Shown: positions 15,876 to 24,747, counted from the first letter of the stretch. The stretch: 35,443 nucleotides of DNA from Bacillota bacterium (GCA_023443345.1 JAEZUZ010000084.1:1-35443); one strand, 5' to 3'. Program-made: numbers and translations. Notes: a model not told the origin generated them from the sequence alone.

Positions 15876-16053
15876 AGAAGTTATTTATAGAAGGTTATAT
15901 AAACTTATAAATATATTTTTCTTTACTTTAGCTATATATCTACAATTTAAAGGTAGAAGTTATTGGGGAACAAAGATGGGGCTATATATTCAACTTTGTT
16001 CACTTGTAATTCTTCTTATCCAATTATATATATACAATGAGAGGCACAAATGA
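15868..16053 (+). CDS. Small two-TM membrane protein in the GH112 operon
   Basis: I do not recognise a named function. The 61-residue product starts basic (MDKEVIYRRLYKL), has two hydrophobic segments (about 12-26 and 37-55) joined by a short loop with KGRSYWGTKMG, and ends in NERHK, so both ends are probably cytosolic. It overlaps the GH112 gene by eight bases and the kinase gene by four (ATGA), so it sits inside a translationally coupled chain and is very unlikely to be a chance frame. It could be an accessory part of the importer or a membrane tether for an enzyme. Confidence 0.7.
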   Translation: MDKEVIYRRLYKLINIFFFTLAIYLQFKGRSYWGTKMGLYIQLCSLVILLIQLYIYNERHK

Positions 16054-17033
16054 AAAAGTTATATATAGGTGTTGATGGTGGAGGAACTAAGTCAGCTTTT
16101 GCTGCTATGGATGATAGTGGAAATATTCTTGGCCAAGTTGAACTAGGAACTACTCACTTGATGCAAATTTCTCAAGATGAATTTGAAGAAACAATAAAAC
16201 AGGGGATTGATTATCTACTAAAAGAAGCAAATGCAAGTCTATCAGAAATAGAACATGTTTTCTGTGGAATACCTGGTTTTGGTGAATTTGAAGATAAGAT
16301 GGAATATGTTAAAAAGTTCTTTAATTTATATTTGCCAGGAAAAGTAACACTTGGAAATGACTGTGAACCAGGTTGGGCAGGAAGTTTAGGTCTTAAATCT
16401 GGAATAAACATGGTTATAGGAACAGGATCAATTGCCTATGGAAAAAATTCAGAAAAAATATCCGGCAGATGTGGAGGATGGGGACCATTTGTTGGAGATG
16501 AAGCCAGCGCTTATTGGCTAGGAAGAAAGGCAATAACTGCTTTTTCAAAACAGAGTGATGGAAGACTTCCAAGTGGCCCTCTTTATGATATTTTTAATAA
16601 GGCATTGAATTTAAATAGAGACTTTGCAATAATAGAGAAATTTCATGATGCTCTAGAGAATCAGAGACAGGAGGTTTCTAAATTAGCTAAGTTAGTATAT
16701 CAAGCAGCACTTGAGGGAGATAATAGTGCCATTGATATATTTGATGAAGCAGCTTTTGAAATTTATCAAACAGTATTTGCTCTATCAAAACAACTTAATT
16801 TTGACAATACTCAAGAAATTTTTGTAACTCTATCGGGTGGAGTCTCAAATGCAGGAGATGTATTAGAAGGACATCTTAAAAAATATCTTTTAGAAACAGG
16901 ATATAATTTTAAACTTGTAAAATCTGAATTTGAGCCATGGCAAGGTGCATTATTACTTGCTTTTGATCAGAAAAATCCTAATGACTTTTCTATAGTTGAG
17001 AAATGGAGAAAAAATGGCAAGTGTAACATTTAA
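16050..17033 (+). CDS. BadF/BadG/BcrA/BcrD-type sugar kinase, probable N-acetylhexosamine kinase
   Basis: A 327-residue ASKHA-fold kinase similar to mammalian and bacterial N-acetylglucosamine kinases. Motifs: phosphate-1 VDGGGTKS at the start, LGNDCEPGWAG near 110, phosphate-2 GTGSIAYG near 130, GGWGPFVGDEASAYWLG near 148 and the adenosine motif LSGGVSNAG near 270. In this operon it most likely phosphorylates the GalNAc or GlcNAc released by GH112, presumably at O6 as for related kinases. Bifidobacterial GH112 clusters use a different anomeric 1-kinase (NahK), which is absent here. It overlaps the small membrane protein gene by ATGA and the ATPase gene by 20 bases. Confidence 0.85.
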   Translation: MKKLYIGVDGGGTKSAFAAMDDSGNILGQVELGTTHLMQISQDEFEETIKQGIDYLLKEANASLSEIEHVFCGIPGFGEFEDKMEYVKKFFNLYLPGKVTLGNDCEPGWAGSLGLKSGINMVIGTGSIAYGKNSEKISGRCGGWGPFVGDEASAYWLGRKAITAFSKQSDGRLPSGPLYDIFNKALNLNRDFAIIEKFHDALENQRQEVSKLAKLVYQAALEGDNSAIDIFDEAAFEIYQTVFALSKQLNFDNTQEIFVTLSGGVSNAGDVLEGHLKKYLLETGYNFKLVKSEFEPWQGALLLAFDQKNPNDFSIVEKWRKNGKCNI

Positions 17034-18135
17034 GAATGTATATAAAATATATAATGAAGGGGTAAAAGGCAAAGAATTCCAAGCTGTAAAAGACTGCAAC
17101 ATGGAAATTAAAGATAGAGAATTTGTCGTATTTGTTGGGCCATCAGGCTGTGGTAAGACTACTACTCTAAGAATGCTTGCAGGATTAGAAGAAATATCAA
17201 AGGGTGAGATTATCATAGGTGAAACTGTTGTAAATAATCTTGAGCCTAAGCACAGAGATATTGCAATGGTATTTCAAAACTATGCTTTGTATCCACACAT
17301 GAGTGTATTTGAAAACATGAGCTATGCTTTAAAATTACAAAAAGTTTCTAAAAAAGAAAGAGAAGAAAAAGTAAATGAAGCTGCCGCTATTTTGGGATTA
17401 GAAAATCTTTTATCCAGAAAGCCTAAGGAATTATCAGGGGGACAGAGGCAGAGAGTTGCCCTTGGAAGAGCGATTGTAAGACATCCTAAAGTATTTTTAA
17501 TGGATGAACCACTTAGTAATCTTGATGCAAAGCTAAGAGTTCAAACAAGAGCAGAAATAATAAAGTTACATAAAAAATTAAATACAACTTTCATATATGT
17601 TACTCACGATCAAACAGAAGCCATGACAATGGGAGAGAGAATTGTTATAATGAAAGAAGGAGTTATTCAACAATTTGATACTCCAGAAAATGTTTACTTC
17701 AATCCTATCAATTTATTTGTCGCTGGTTTTATAGGAAGTCCTCAGATGAATTTTGTTGATGGAGTTGTAAGTAAAAGAGATGGAGTCTATTATTTAAATA
17801 TGCTATCAAATAATTATGTACTTGATAATGAGTATGGAATTAGACTTGAAGAAAAAGGGATACTTGATAAGACCATAACCATAGGAATTAGACCAGAACA
17901 TATATATGATTCAACAAGAAGAACTGATATGAGTTTTGTTGCAAATGTAGAGCTTATGGAAATGTTAGGAAGTGAAAAATACTTACATCTTCAAATAGAT
18001 GGAGTATCTCAAAAGATACTTGCAAAGATATTTTCAGATAATCCTGTTACATCTTCAGATAAGATAGAGTTATTTATAGATTCTAGTAAATTGCACTTTT
18101 TTGATAAGCAAACAGAGATGAGTTTATTATATTAA
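17014..18135 (+). CDS. MsmK/UgpC-type sugar ABC transporter ATPase
   Basis: Energises the importer formed with the two permeases. 373 residues: Walker A GPSGCGKTT near 37, Q-loop MVFQNYALYPHMS, signature LSGGQRQRVALG near 137, Walker B VFLMDEPLSNLD, switch His in YVTHDQTEAM, and a C-terminal MalK-type TOBE/regulatory domain (from about 240). MsmK-type ATPases are often shared between several importers, so having a dedicated copy in the operon is of note. I start at ATG 17014 (MASVTFKNV), with GGAG just upstream, rather than the in-frame codon at 16996. Confidence 0.94.
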   Translation: MASVTFKNVYKIYNEGVKGKEFQAVKDCNMEIKDREFVVFVGPSGCGKTTTLRMLAGLEEISKGEIIIGETVVNNLEPKHRDIAMVFQNYALYPHMSVFENMSYALKLQKVSKKEREEKVNEAAAILGLENLLSRKPKELSGGQRQRVALGRAIVRHPKVFLMDEPLSNLDAKLRVQTRAEIIKLHKKLNTTFIYVTHDQTEAMTMGERIVIMKEGVIQQFDTPENVYFNPINLFVAGFIGSPQMNFVDGVVSKRDGVYYLNMLSNNYVLDNEYGIRLEEKGILDKTITIGIRPEHIYDSTRRTDMSFVANVELMEMLGSEKYLHLQIDGVSQKILAKIFSDNPVTSSDKIELFIDSSKLHFFDKQTEMSLLY

Positions 18136-18155
18136 TTTCTGTATTAGGAGGAAAA

Positions 18156-19271
18156 ATGTCAAAAGAATATGTAACACTCAAGGAAATCAAGCAACAGCCT
18201 GAAATGTGGCAAGATACTCTTAAGAAATTTCATGAGAGAAATACTCAAATAGAAGATTTCTTTAAGAAAATCAAAGAAAAGCATGATTTTGTAAGAGTAA
18301 TTTTTACAGGAGCAGGTACAAGTCACTTTGCAGGTGAAGTTTTAACATCATATTTAAATAGAAAAGGTAGAGAGGGATTCTACTATGAATGTTTTGGAAC
18401 AACGGACCTAGTATCAAATCCATATGACTATCTTGAATCTGATACACCTATCATTTTGGTAAGTTTTGCAAGAAGTGGTAATTCTCCTGAATCTGTAAAA
18501 GCTGTTGAACTTTCAAAGCAATTAAAGAAGGATATATATCAGATTTATATAACATGTAATGAAAATGGTGAACTTGCAAATTTAGCAAAGAATGATGAAA
18601 ATGCACTATCATTCTTATTACACCCAAGTACAAACGACAAGGGATTTGCTATGACTAGCTCATTTAGTTCAATGATGTTAGCAGCTTTACTTATATTTTC
18701 TAGAGAAACAATTGATGTTTCAACTATTTTTGAAATGGCTCAAGAAGCTCTTGGATATGAAAAAGATATTAAAGAACTTATGTCAGATGTTCCTAAGAGA
18801 GTTATATATGTTGGCAGTGGCCCACTAGCTAAGTTAACTAGAGAAGCACAATTAAAAATTTTGGAATTGACAGCAGGAGAAATAGCAACACTCTATGAAT
18901 CTTCAATGGGATTTAGACATGGTCCTAAGAGTTTCTTGAATGATGAAACATTTATGTTCTCTTTTATATCAAATAATGAATATACAAGAAAATATGACCT
19001 TGATGTTGTAAATGAAGTATATCAAGATAGAATTGTCAAACAGCTTAGAACTATTTCTGTAGGAGATGTTGGTTTTGATGGTTTTAAATTTACTAAGGGA
19101 AAAGATTTAGAAGATACATTATTAGCTTTTGGCTATATTGTTATTGCTCAATTGATATCTTACTATGCTGCAATAGCTGTAGATAATGATGTCGATTCGC
19201 CATCTAAATCTGGTACAGTAAATAGAGTTGTTAAGGGTGTAATTCTTCATGACTATAAAAAAGGATGTTAG
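18156..19271 (+). CDS. agaS: AgaS-type SIS-domain galactosamine-6-phosphate deaminase/isomerase
   Basis: AgaS converts D-galactosamine 6-phosphate to D-tagatose 6-phosphate plus ammonia. The 371-residue protein has two SIS domains: the first with TGAGTSHFAGE (about 51) and SFARSGNSPESV (about 105), the second with VGSGPLAKLTREAQLKILEL (about 223) and the signature ESSMGFRHGPKSFL. A strong AGGAGG lies seven bases before ATG 18156. AgaS in a GH112 operon implies that GalNAc-derived galactosamine 6-phosphate is an intermediate, so the disaccharide used is likely Gal-beta-1,3-GalNAc. The needed N-acetylhexosamine-6-phosphate deacetylase (AgaA/NagA) is not in the window. Confidence 0.87.
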   Translation: MSKEYVTLKEIKQQPEMWQDTLKKFHERNTQIEDFFKKIKEKHDFVRVIFTGAGTSHFAGEVLTSYLNRKGREGFYYECFGTTDLVSNPYDYLESDTPIILVSFARSGNSPESVKAVELSKQLKKDIYQIYITCNENGELANLAKNDENALSFLLHPSTNDKGFAMTSSFSSMMLAALLIFSRETIDVSTIFEMAQEALGYEKDIKELMSDVPKRVIYVGSGPLAKLTREAQLKILELTAGEIATLYESSMGFRHGPKSFLNDETFMFSFISNNEYTRKYDLDVVNEVYQDRIVKQLRTISVGDVGFDGFKFTKGKDLEDTLLAFGYIVIAQLISYYAAIAVDNDVDSPSKSGTVNRVVKGVILHDYKKGC

Positions 19272-19272
19272 T

Positions 19273-20556
19273 ATGAGTCAGATAATGAAACAATTAATTG
19301 ATGACAAAAAAAATAAAAATTATACTGGAGTTCCAAGTCTATGTAGTGCCAATCCACTTGTAATTGAAGCTTCTTTAAAACATGCAAAAGAGCACGATAT
19401 AGATGTTTTAATTGAATCTACAGCTAATCAAGTAAATCAACATGGTGGATATATGAATATGACACCAAGTGATTTTAAAGAATATGTATATAAAATGGCC
19501 GATGCAGTTGGTTATCAAAGAGACAGAATATGCTTTGGTGGAGATCACTTAGGGCCTTTAACCTTTACTCATCTTAATGAAGAAGAAGCAATGAAGGAGG
19601 CTAAAGAGCTAGTTAAAGCCTATGCTGAAGCAGGATTTGAAAAAATCCATCTTGATACTAGTATGAGAGTAAAGGATGACTCTATAGATGAGCCACTTAG
19701 TGTTGAAACTATTGCTAGACGTGGAGCAGAACTTTGTAAAGTATGTGAAGAAGCAGTTACAAGATTAAATCTTACAAAACCTGTATATATAATTGGTTCA
19801 GAAGTTCCAATTCCTGGTGGTGCACAAGAGGAAGAAGAATCAATTACAGTAACATCACTTAATGACTTAAAAAATACCATTGAAACCTATAAGAGAATTT
19901 TTTCTAATTATGGTCTTGATGATGCTTTTAATAGAGTTATAGGTGTAGTAGTTCAACCAGGTGTTGAATTTGGAGAAGATCAAGTTTTTTATTATAAACC
20001 AGAAGAGGCTACACATTTAAGTCAATATATTAAGACGATGGATAATTTTGTGCTTGAAGGACATTCAACAGATTATCAAAGAGCTGATGATTTAAGAAAT
20101 ATGGTTGATGATGGCGTTGGAATTCTTAAAGTAGGCCCTGGATTAACTCATGCTGCAAGAGAAGGGCTATTTGCATTATCTTATATAGAAAAGTGGTTAA
20201 TTAAAGAAGATGATCAGAGCAAGTTTATAGAAGTACTTGAAGATGAAATGATCAAAGATCCTTCACAGTGGCAAAAACACTACCATGGTAATCCAGAGCA
20301 ACTTAAGTTAATGAGAATGTTTAGTTATTCTGATAGAAATAGATATTACATGGAAAAGCCAAATGTAACTAATGCTATTAAAAAATTATTTAGCAATTTA
20401 GATTCTGTATATATTCCAAACTATCTAATTAAACAATTTATGCCAAAGCAGTACGATAAAAAAATGCTTGGAAAAGAATTTAAACAAGCAAAGGATTATG
20501 TAATTGACTTTGTAGATGAAGTTTTAGAAGTATATAGATATGCTGCTAAAAAGTAA
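19273..20556 (+). CDS. GatZ/KbaZ-family protein: tagatose-bisphosphate aldolase non-catalytic subunit or tagatose-6-phosphate 4-epimerase
   Basis: The 427-residue protein aligns by eye with KbaZ/GatZ along its whole length: GVPSLCSANPLVIEASLKHA, LIESTANQVNQHGGYMNMTP, CFGGDHLGPLTF, AGFEKIHLDTSM, EGHSTDYQ and KVGPGLTHAAREG. In enterobacteria GatZ/KbaZ supports the catalytic GatY/KbaY aldolase. Other members of this COG4573 family have been reported as hexose-phosphate 4-epimerases (D-tagatose 6-phosphate to D-fructose 6-phosphate). No GatY/KbaY or tagatose-6-phosphate kinase is encoded here, so the epimerase role is my preferred inference. Start: ATG 19273 has AAAGGATG ahead of it and follows the agaS stop by one base; an upstream ATG 19249 lies inside agaS. 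Last gene of the operon. Confidence 0.85.
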   Translation: MSQIMKQLIDDKKNKNYTGVPSLCSANPLVIEASLKHAKEHDIDVLIESTANQVNQHGGYMNMTPSDFKEYVYKMADAVGYQRDRICFGGDHLGPLTFTHLNEEEAMKEAKELVKAYAEAGFEKIHLDTSMRVKDDSIDEPLSVETIARRGAELCKVCEEAVTRLNLTKPVYIIGSEVPIPGGAQEEEESITVTSLNDLKNTIETYKRIFSNYGLDDAFNRVIGVVVQPGVEFGEDQVFYYKPEEATHLSQYIKTMDNFVLEGHSTDYQRADDLRNMVDDGVGILKVGPGLTHAAREGLFALSYIEKWLIKEDDQSKFIEVLEDEMIKDPSQWQKHYHGNPEQLKLMRMFSYSDRNRYYMEKPNVTNAIKKLFSNLDSVYIPNYLIKQFMPKQYDKKMLGKEFKQAKDYVIDFVDEVLEVYRYAAKK

Positions 20557-20574
20557 TTGATTATACATAAAAAT

Positions 20575-20602
20575 AAAAGGATGCTTATATGCATCCTTTT
20601 TT
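20575..20602. terminator. Bidirectional terminator between sugar operon and symporter gene
   Basis: AAAAGGATGC 20575-20584 pairs with GCATCCTTTT 20591-20600 over a TTATAT loop, with T after and A before the stem, so it can end both the + strand sugar operon and the - strand symporter transcript, whose stop is at 20611-20613. Confidence 0.85.
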
Positions 20603-20610
20603 ATATTTTA

Positions 20611-21822
20611 TTATTCTATTTCTTCATCTAGCGTGTGGTTTGGATTTCCATTTCTACCAGGGACTTGTTTAAATATTCCTGTTACCATTAATGCAATTGC
20701 ACCATCTCCAGTAATATTACATGCTGTTCCAAAACTATCTTGCAGTGCAAAGATAGAAAGCATTAGGGCAGTTGCATTGTTATCAAAACCAAGTAGAGAT
20801 ATTATCAGTCCTAGTGAAGCAACAACTGTTCCTCCAGGAACTCCAGGTGCAGCAATTGCAAATATTCCAAGTAAAAAAGCAAACATAATCATATTCGATA
20901 CTGGTGGCATTGCAGAAGTTGGACTAAGTATTTTATAAACTACCATTACAAAGAATGTCTCTGTCAAAACTGAACCACATAGGTGAGTATTTGAACAAAG
21001 TGGTATAACAAAATTTCTAATCTTTGGAGATAGGGTCTTAGCTTTACTTGCAGATCTTAGACACATAGAAAGACTTGCTGCAGAACTCATAGTACCAAGT
21101 GCAGTAGCATATGCTGCAGGATAGTGTTTTAATACCTCAAATGGATTTGTCTTTGATAAAATAGCTCCAATTGAATAAAGAAGTGCCAACCATATAATGT
21201 GACCTACTATGACTATAAGTATCACTATTAAAAATATCGGCAACTGAGTTATAATTACTCTTTCATATGAGAGAATTGCAAAAGTCGCAATAATATATAT
21301 AGGTAAAATATTTATAACTATTTTCTCAACAATAAAAAGAACTATTTTATTGAATTCTTCTAAAAGGTTTTCAAAATAATTGGCCTTAGTTTTAATAACT
21401 GCAATTCCAAGAAATATTGAAAAAATTAGTGCAGTCATAACAGGCATTATTGGCTCAATAGTGAGTTTAAATGGACTATCTGGAAGACTTACAGCCTCAG
21501 CTACACTTGAAGCTATGTTTAAATTAGGTATTATCTTATAACCTGCAAATATTGAAAATAAAGCAGCTCCAACAGAAGAAATATAGCAAATTAACAGAGT
21601 AACTGTTAGAATTTTTCCAACATTGTGCTTTAATGAAACAATAGCAGGTGTTATAAATCCAAGAATAATTAAAGGTACAACAAATTTAATTACATCTCCT
21701 AGAATGTCTCTTATAGCAAGAAGAACTATTGCTGTTGTTTGATTACTTACTAATCCAATTAATATACCTATTATAATTCCAAGAACTATTCTAAATACTA
21801 GACTATTAGTTATTTTTTTCAA
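20611..21822 (-). CDS. Dicarboxylate/amino acid:cation symporter (DAACS/SstT-like)
   Basis: A 403-residue inner-membrane symporter of the glutamate transporter fold, with eight or so membrane segments. Family marks: FVVPLIILGFITPAI in the third segment, the ALGTMSSAASLSMCLRSA serine-rich hairpin (about residue 242), VPGGTVVASLGLI hairpin two (about 327) and the substrate/sodium segment SFGTACNITGDGAIALM (about 363). It starts at TTG 21822 after AAGGAG. The substrate cannot be fixed from sequence; related proteins move dicarboxylates, glutamate, or serine/threonine with sodium. It is transcribed divergently from the glycine cleavage operon, so an amino acid feeding that pathway is an attractive but unproven substrate. 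Confidence 0.88.
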   Translation of the reverse strand: MKKITNSLVFRIVLGIIIGILIGLVSNQTTAIVLLAIRDILGDVIKFVVPLIILGFITPAIVSLKHNVGKILTVTLLICYISSVGAALFSIFAGYKIIPNLNIASSVAEAVSLPDSPFKLTIEPIMPVMTALIFSIFLGIAVIKTKANYFENLLEEFNKIVLFIVEKIVINILPIYIIATFAILSYERVIITQLPIFLIVILIVIVGHIIWLALLYSIGAILSKTNPFEVLKHYPAAYATALGTMSSAASLSMCLRSASKAKTLSPKIRNFVIPLCSNTHLCGSVLTETFFVMVVYKILSPTSAMPPVSNMIMFAFLLGIFAIAAPGVPGGTVVASLGLIISLLGFDNNATALMLSIFALQDSFGTACNITGDGAIALMVTGIFKQVPGRNGNPNHTLDEEIE

Positions 21823-21889
21823 GTTACTCTCCTTTCTAAATGTATAATGCTTTAATTTGTACCCAATTTATTGTCAAATATTAAACTTG

Positions 21890-21917
21890 TTGAGATTTAT
21901 TTAAGTTGTGTTATTAT
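21890..21917 (+). promoter_or_regulatory. Promoter of the glycine cleavage operon
   Basis: -35 TTGAGA 21890-21895 and -10 TATTAT 21912-21917, 16-base spacer, placing the transcript start near 21924, about 20 bases before gcvT. That leader is too short for a glycine riboswitch, and none is visible in the 122-base gap. Confidence 0.5.
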
Positions 21918-21944
21918 CAAAATATAAATAATAAAGGAAAGATT

Positions 21945-23024
21945 ATGGAACTTTTAAAAACACCTTTGACAGAAAAGCATATAGAACTTGGAGCGACAAT
22001 GGTTGATTTTTCAGGTTGGAATATGCCAATACAGTATTCTTCTATAAAAGAAGAGCATCTTGCAGTTAGAGAAGATGTCGGAATCTTTGATGTCTCACAC
22101 ATGGGAGAGATAATAGTAAGTGGAGAGGATAGTGAGAATTTTACTAATTATCTCATAACAAATGACATAAAATCTATTGAAGTAGGGCAGTGTCTATATA
22201 CTTTTATGTGTTATCAGGACGGCGGTGTAGTAGACGATTTAATTGTATATAGATTGAGAGAAGATGAATTTATGTTTGTAGTTAATGCATCTAATATTGA
22301 AAAAGACTACGAATGGATGTTAGAAAATAGTAATAAATTTGATGTTGAAATAAAAAATATTTCCGATTCAGTAGGTCTTTTGGCAATACAAGGTCCTAAT
22401 TCTACAAAATATGTAAGTGAAGTTTTAAATGTAGATCTTAGTGAAGTTAGATCCTTTTCTTTTGTAAAAAAAGATGGAATTATAATCAGCAGGACAGGAT
22501 ATACAGGAGAGGATGGCTTTGAAATATACTCATATAACGAAAATACAGTTAAACTTTGGGAAGAATTTACTAAATTAGGAGTTAGACCTTGTGGGCTTGG
22601 ATCAAGAGATACTTTAAGATTTGAAGCAGGCCTGCCTCTTTATTCCAATGAACTAAGTAAAGATATTAATCCATTAGAGGCACTACTATCTATGTTTGTA
22701 AAATTAGACAAAGATAATTTTATTGGATTAGATTCACTAAAGAAGATAAAAGAAACTGGAGTAAAGAAGAAAGTTGTTGGATTAGAGTTAGATGGAAAAG
22801 CTATAGCAAGACATGGTTGTGAAGTCTACTCTAATGATAATAAATTAATTGGATATGTAACAACAGGATATAGATCTATATCCTTTAATATATCACTTGC
22901 TTTTTCATATATAGATTCAAATTATGCTAATATAGGTGATAATGTAAGTGTAATAATTAGAAATAAGGTTGTAAGTGCAACTGTTACAACTAAAAGGTTT
23001 TTAAATAATTATAGAAATAATTAA
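21945..23024 (+). CDS. gcvT: Glycine cleavage system T protein (aminomethyltransferase)
   Basis: Transfers the methylene group from aminomethyl-lipoyl H protein to tetrahydrofolate, releasing ammonia. 359 residues, as usual. Motifs: TPLTEKHIELGATMVDFSGW at the start, VSHMGEI near 60 and YTGEDGFEIY near 185, with the folate-site Asp region LGSRDTLRFEAGLPLY near 218-235. I start at ATG 21945, which has AAAGGAAAG in front; an in-frame codon at 21906 would lie upstream of the likely transcript start. First gene of gcvT-gcvH-gcvPA-gcvPB-lpd. Confidence 0.95.
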   Translation: MELLKTPLTEKHIELGATMVDFSGWNMPIQYSSIKEEHLAVREDVGIFDVSHMGEIIVSGEDSENFTNYLITNDIKSIEVGQCLYTFMCYQDGGVVDDLIVYRLREDEFMFVVNASNIEKDYEWMLENSNKFDVEIKNISDSVGLLAIQGPNSTKYVSEVLNVDLSEVRSFSFVKKDGIIISRTGYTGEDGFEIYSYNENTVKLWEEFTKLGVRPCGLGSRDTLRFEAGLPLYSNELSKDINPLEALLSMFVKLDKDNFIGLDSLKKIKETGVKKKVVGLELDGKAIARHGCEVYSNDNKLIGYVTTGYRSISFNISLAFSYIDSNYANIGDNVSVIIRNKVVSATVTTKRFLNNYRNN

Positions 23025-23035
23025 GGGGGAGAACT

Positions 23036-23419
23036 ATGATTAATAGAAGAGAATGCTTATTTACAGCAGAACATGAATGGATATTTGTAGATGGAGATGT
23101 TGCAACAATTGGTATTACTGACTATGCACAGAATAAATTAGGTGAGATAGTATATGTTGATATTCCATCTATTAATGATGAATTTGCTCAAGATGATATT
23201 ATGGCTTCAGTTGAAAGTGTAAAAACTGCTTCTGATATTTATGCTCCAATAAGTGGAAAAGTTATAAGTGTAAATGATGTATTAGAAGATGAACCAGAAT
23301 TGATAAATGATGATCCTTATGAGAATTGGATAGTTAAGTTGAGAATTCAAGATGATACAGAACTAGATAATTTAATGGAATACAAGGATTATAAAGATTT
23401 CCTAGGAGAAGAATATTGA
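23036..23419 (+). CDS. gcvH: Glycine cleavage system H protein (lipoyl carrier)
   Basis: Shuttles the aminomethyl group between P, T and L proteins on a lipoyl arm. 127 residues with the typical start AEHEWIFVDGDVATIGITDY and the lipoylation site ESVKTASD (Lys63). The strong AAGGGGAG site suits a carrier needed in excess. Its TGA overlaps the TTG start of gcvPA. No lipoate ligase or lipoyl synthase gene is in the window, so lipoylation depends on genes elsewhere. Confidence 0.96.
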   Translation: MINRRECLFTAEHEWIFVDGDVATIGITDYAQNKLGEIVYVDIPSINDEFAQDDIMASVESVKTASDIYAPISGKVISVNDVLEDEPELINDDPYENWIVKLRIQDDTELDNLMEYKDYKDFLGEEY

Positions 23420-24747
23420 ATCCCTATATACCACATACTCAAGAAGACATTAAAGAGATGTTAGATTCTATTGGAGTTGAAAAAGTAGAAGAACTATTTG
23501 AAGTAATTCCAAAGGATTTAAGAGATATTGGTGCGATAGATATTCCTCAAGGACTCAGTGAAATTGAAGTAAGAGATAAGTTAAGAGATTTAAATAGTAA
23601 AAATAATCAAGGAATTTGTTTTTTAGGTCAGGGAGCCTATGACCACTACATACCAAGTTCAATAGCTTCAATAATCTCAAGAAGTGAATTTTTAACTTCC
23701 TATACTCCATATCAGCCAGAAATATCTCAGGGGACATTGCAATACATTTTTGAATATCAGTCCATGATATGTGAGCTTACAGGTTTAGATGTATCTAACG
23801 CTTCAGTGTATGACGGTTCTAATGCTGTAGTTGAAGCAATGATGATGTGTTGTAATTATACAAAAAAGAGAAAGATATATGTTTCAAGTACAGTTTTTGA
23901 CACATATAAAAGAGTAATAGAGACATATTCTAAAAGTACAGAGATAGAAGTAATTTATATTCCTTCTAAAGATGGATATACTGATTTTGATTCTCTAAAA
24001 ATGAATGATGACATAGCTGGTCTTATAATTCAATCTCCTAATAAGTATGGACTTGTTGAAAATGTTTCAAAATTTTCTCAAGAAGTACATAAATCAAATA
24101 AATCACTTTTAATACAAGTATCTAATCCAAATAGTTTTTCAGTCTTTAGAAGTGCTGGAGAAAATGGTGCAGATGTATGTGTTGGAGAAGCACAGAGCCT
24201 TGGGATACCACTTCAATTTGGTGGACCATATATTGGATATATGGCTGTAAAAAAAGAATTGATGAGAAAGCTTCCAGGCAGAATATGTGGAGAAACAATA
24301 GATAGAAATGGCAACAGAGCATATGTTCTTACTTTAACAGCTAGAGAACAACACATAAGACGTTCTAAAGCTACATCAAATATATGCTCAAATCAAGGTA
24401 TTCAAACCCTTGCTGTAAGTGCTTATTTGTCAATTATGGGCTTTGAGGGACTAAAAGATGCCTATACTCAAAGTATAAATAAGGCGCATTATTTATATAA
24501 TAAGCTCATTTCTACTGGAAAATTTGAAGATGTCTATGGTGATAAATTCACTAATGAATTTGTCTTAAAGTCAAAAGTAAAACAGGAAATTCTAGAAAAA
24601 GAGCTCTCTAAAGAGGGATATTTTGCATGTTCAAAAGTTGAAGAAGATCCATATCAATTTGCAATTGCTGTTACAGAAAACAGGAGCAAGCAAGAAATGG
24701 ATAAATTAGTAGAATTAATGGAGGATATATATGATAAGAACATATAA
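23416..24747 (+). CDS. gcvPA: Glycine decarboxylase subunit 1 (P protein, alpha)
   Basis: N-terminal half of the two-piece P protein found in Firmicutes and other thermophile/anaerobe lineages; with GcvPB it forms the PLP-dependent decarboxylase. 443 residues, starting MNPYIPHTQEDIKEML, with FLGQGAYDHYIPS near 70, TPYQPEISQGTLQYIFEYQS near 96, and TLTAREQHIRRSKATSNICS near 300. The start is TTG 23416, whose last two bases are in the gcvH stop, so translation is coupled. Confidence 0.95.
   Translation: MNPYIPHTQEDIKEMLDSIGVEKVEELFEVIPKDLRDIGAIDIPQGLSEIEVRDKLRDLNSKNNQGICFLGQGAYDHYIPSSIASIISRSEFLTSYTPYQPEISQGTLQYIFEYQSMICELTGLDVSNASVYDGSNAVVEAMMMCCNYTKKRKIYVSSTVFDTYKRVIETYSKSTEIEVIYIPSKDGYTDFDSLKMNDDIAGLIIQSPNKYGLVENVSKFSQEVHKSNKSLLIQVSNPNSFSVFRSAGENGADVCVGEAQSLGIPLQFGGPYIGYMAVKKELMRKLPGRICGETIDRNGNRAYVLTLTAREQHIRRSKATSNICSNQGIQTLAVSAYLSIMGFEGLKDAYTQSINKAHYLYNKLISTGKFEDVYGDKFTNEFVLKSKVKQEILEKELSKEGYFACSKVEEDPYQFAIAVTENRSKQEMDKLVELMEDIYDKNI

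Noticed and set aside
19249..19272. Upstream ATG of the GatZ/KbaZ gene
   Set aside because: Lies inside agaS without a ribosome binding site; ATG 19273 has one and gives the family N-terminus.
21823..21944. Glycine riboswitch before gcvT
   Set aside because: Only 122 bases separate the divergent starts, the promoter lies close to gcvT, and no aptamer-like conserved segments were seen.
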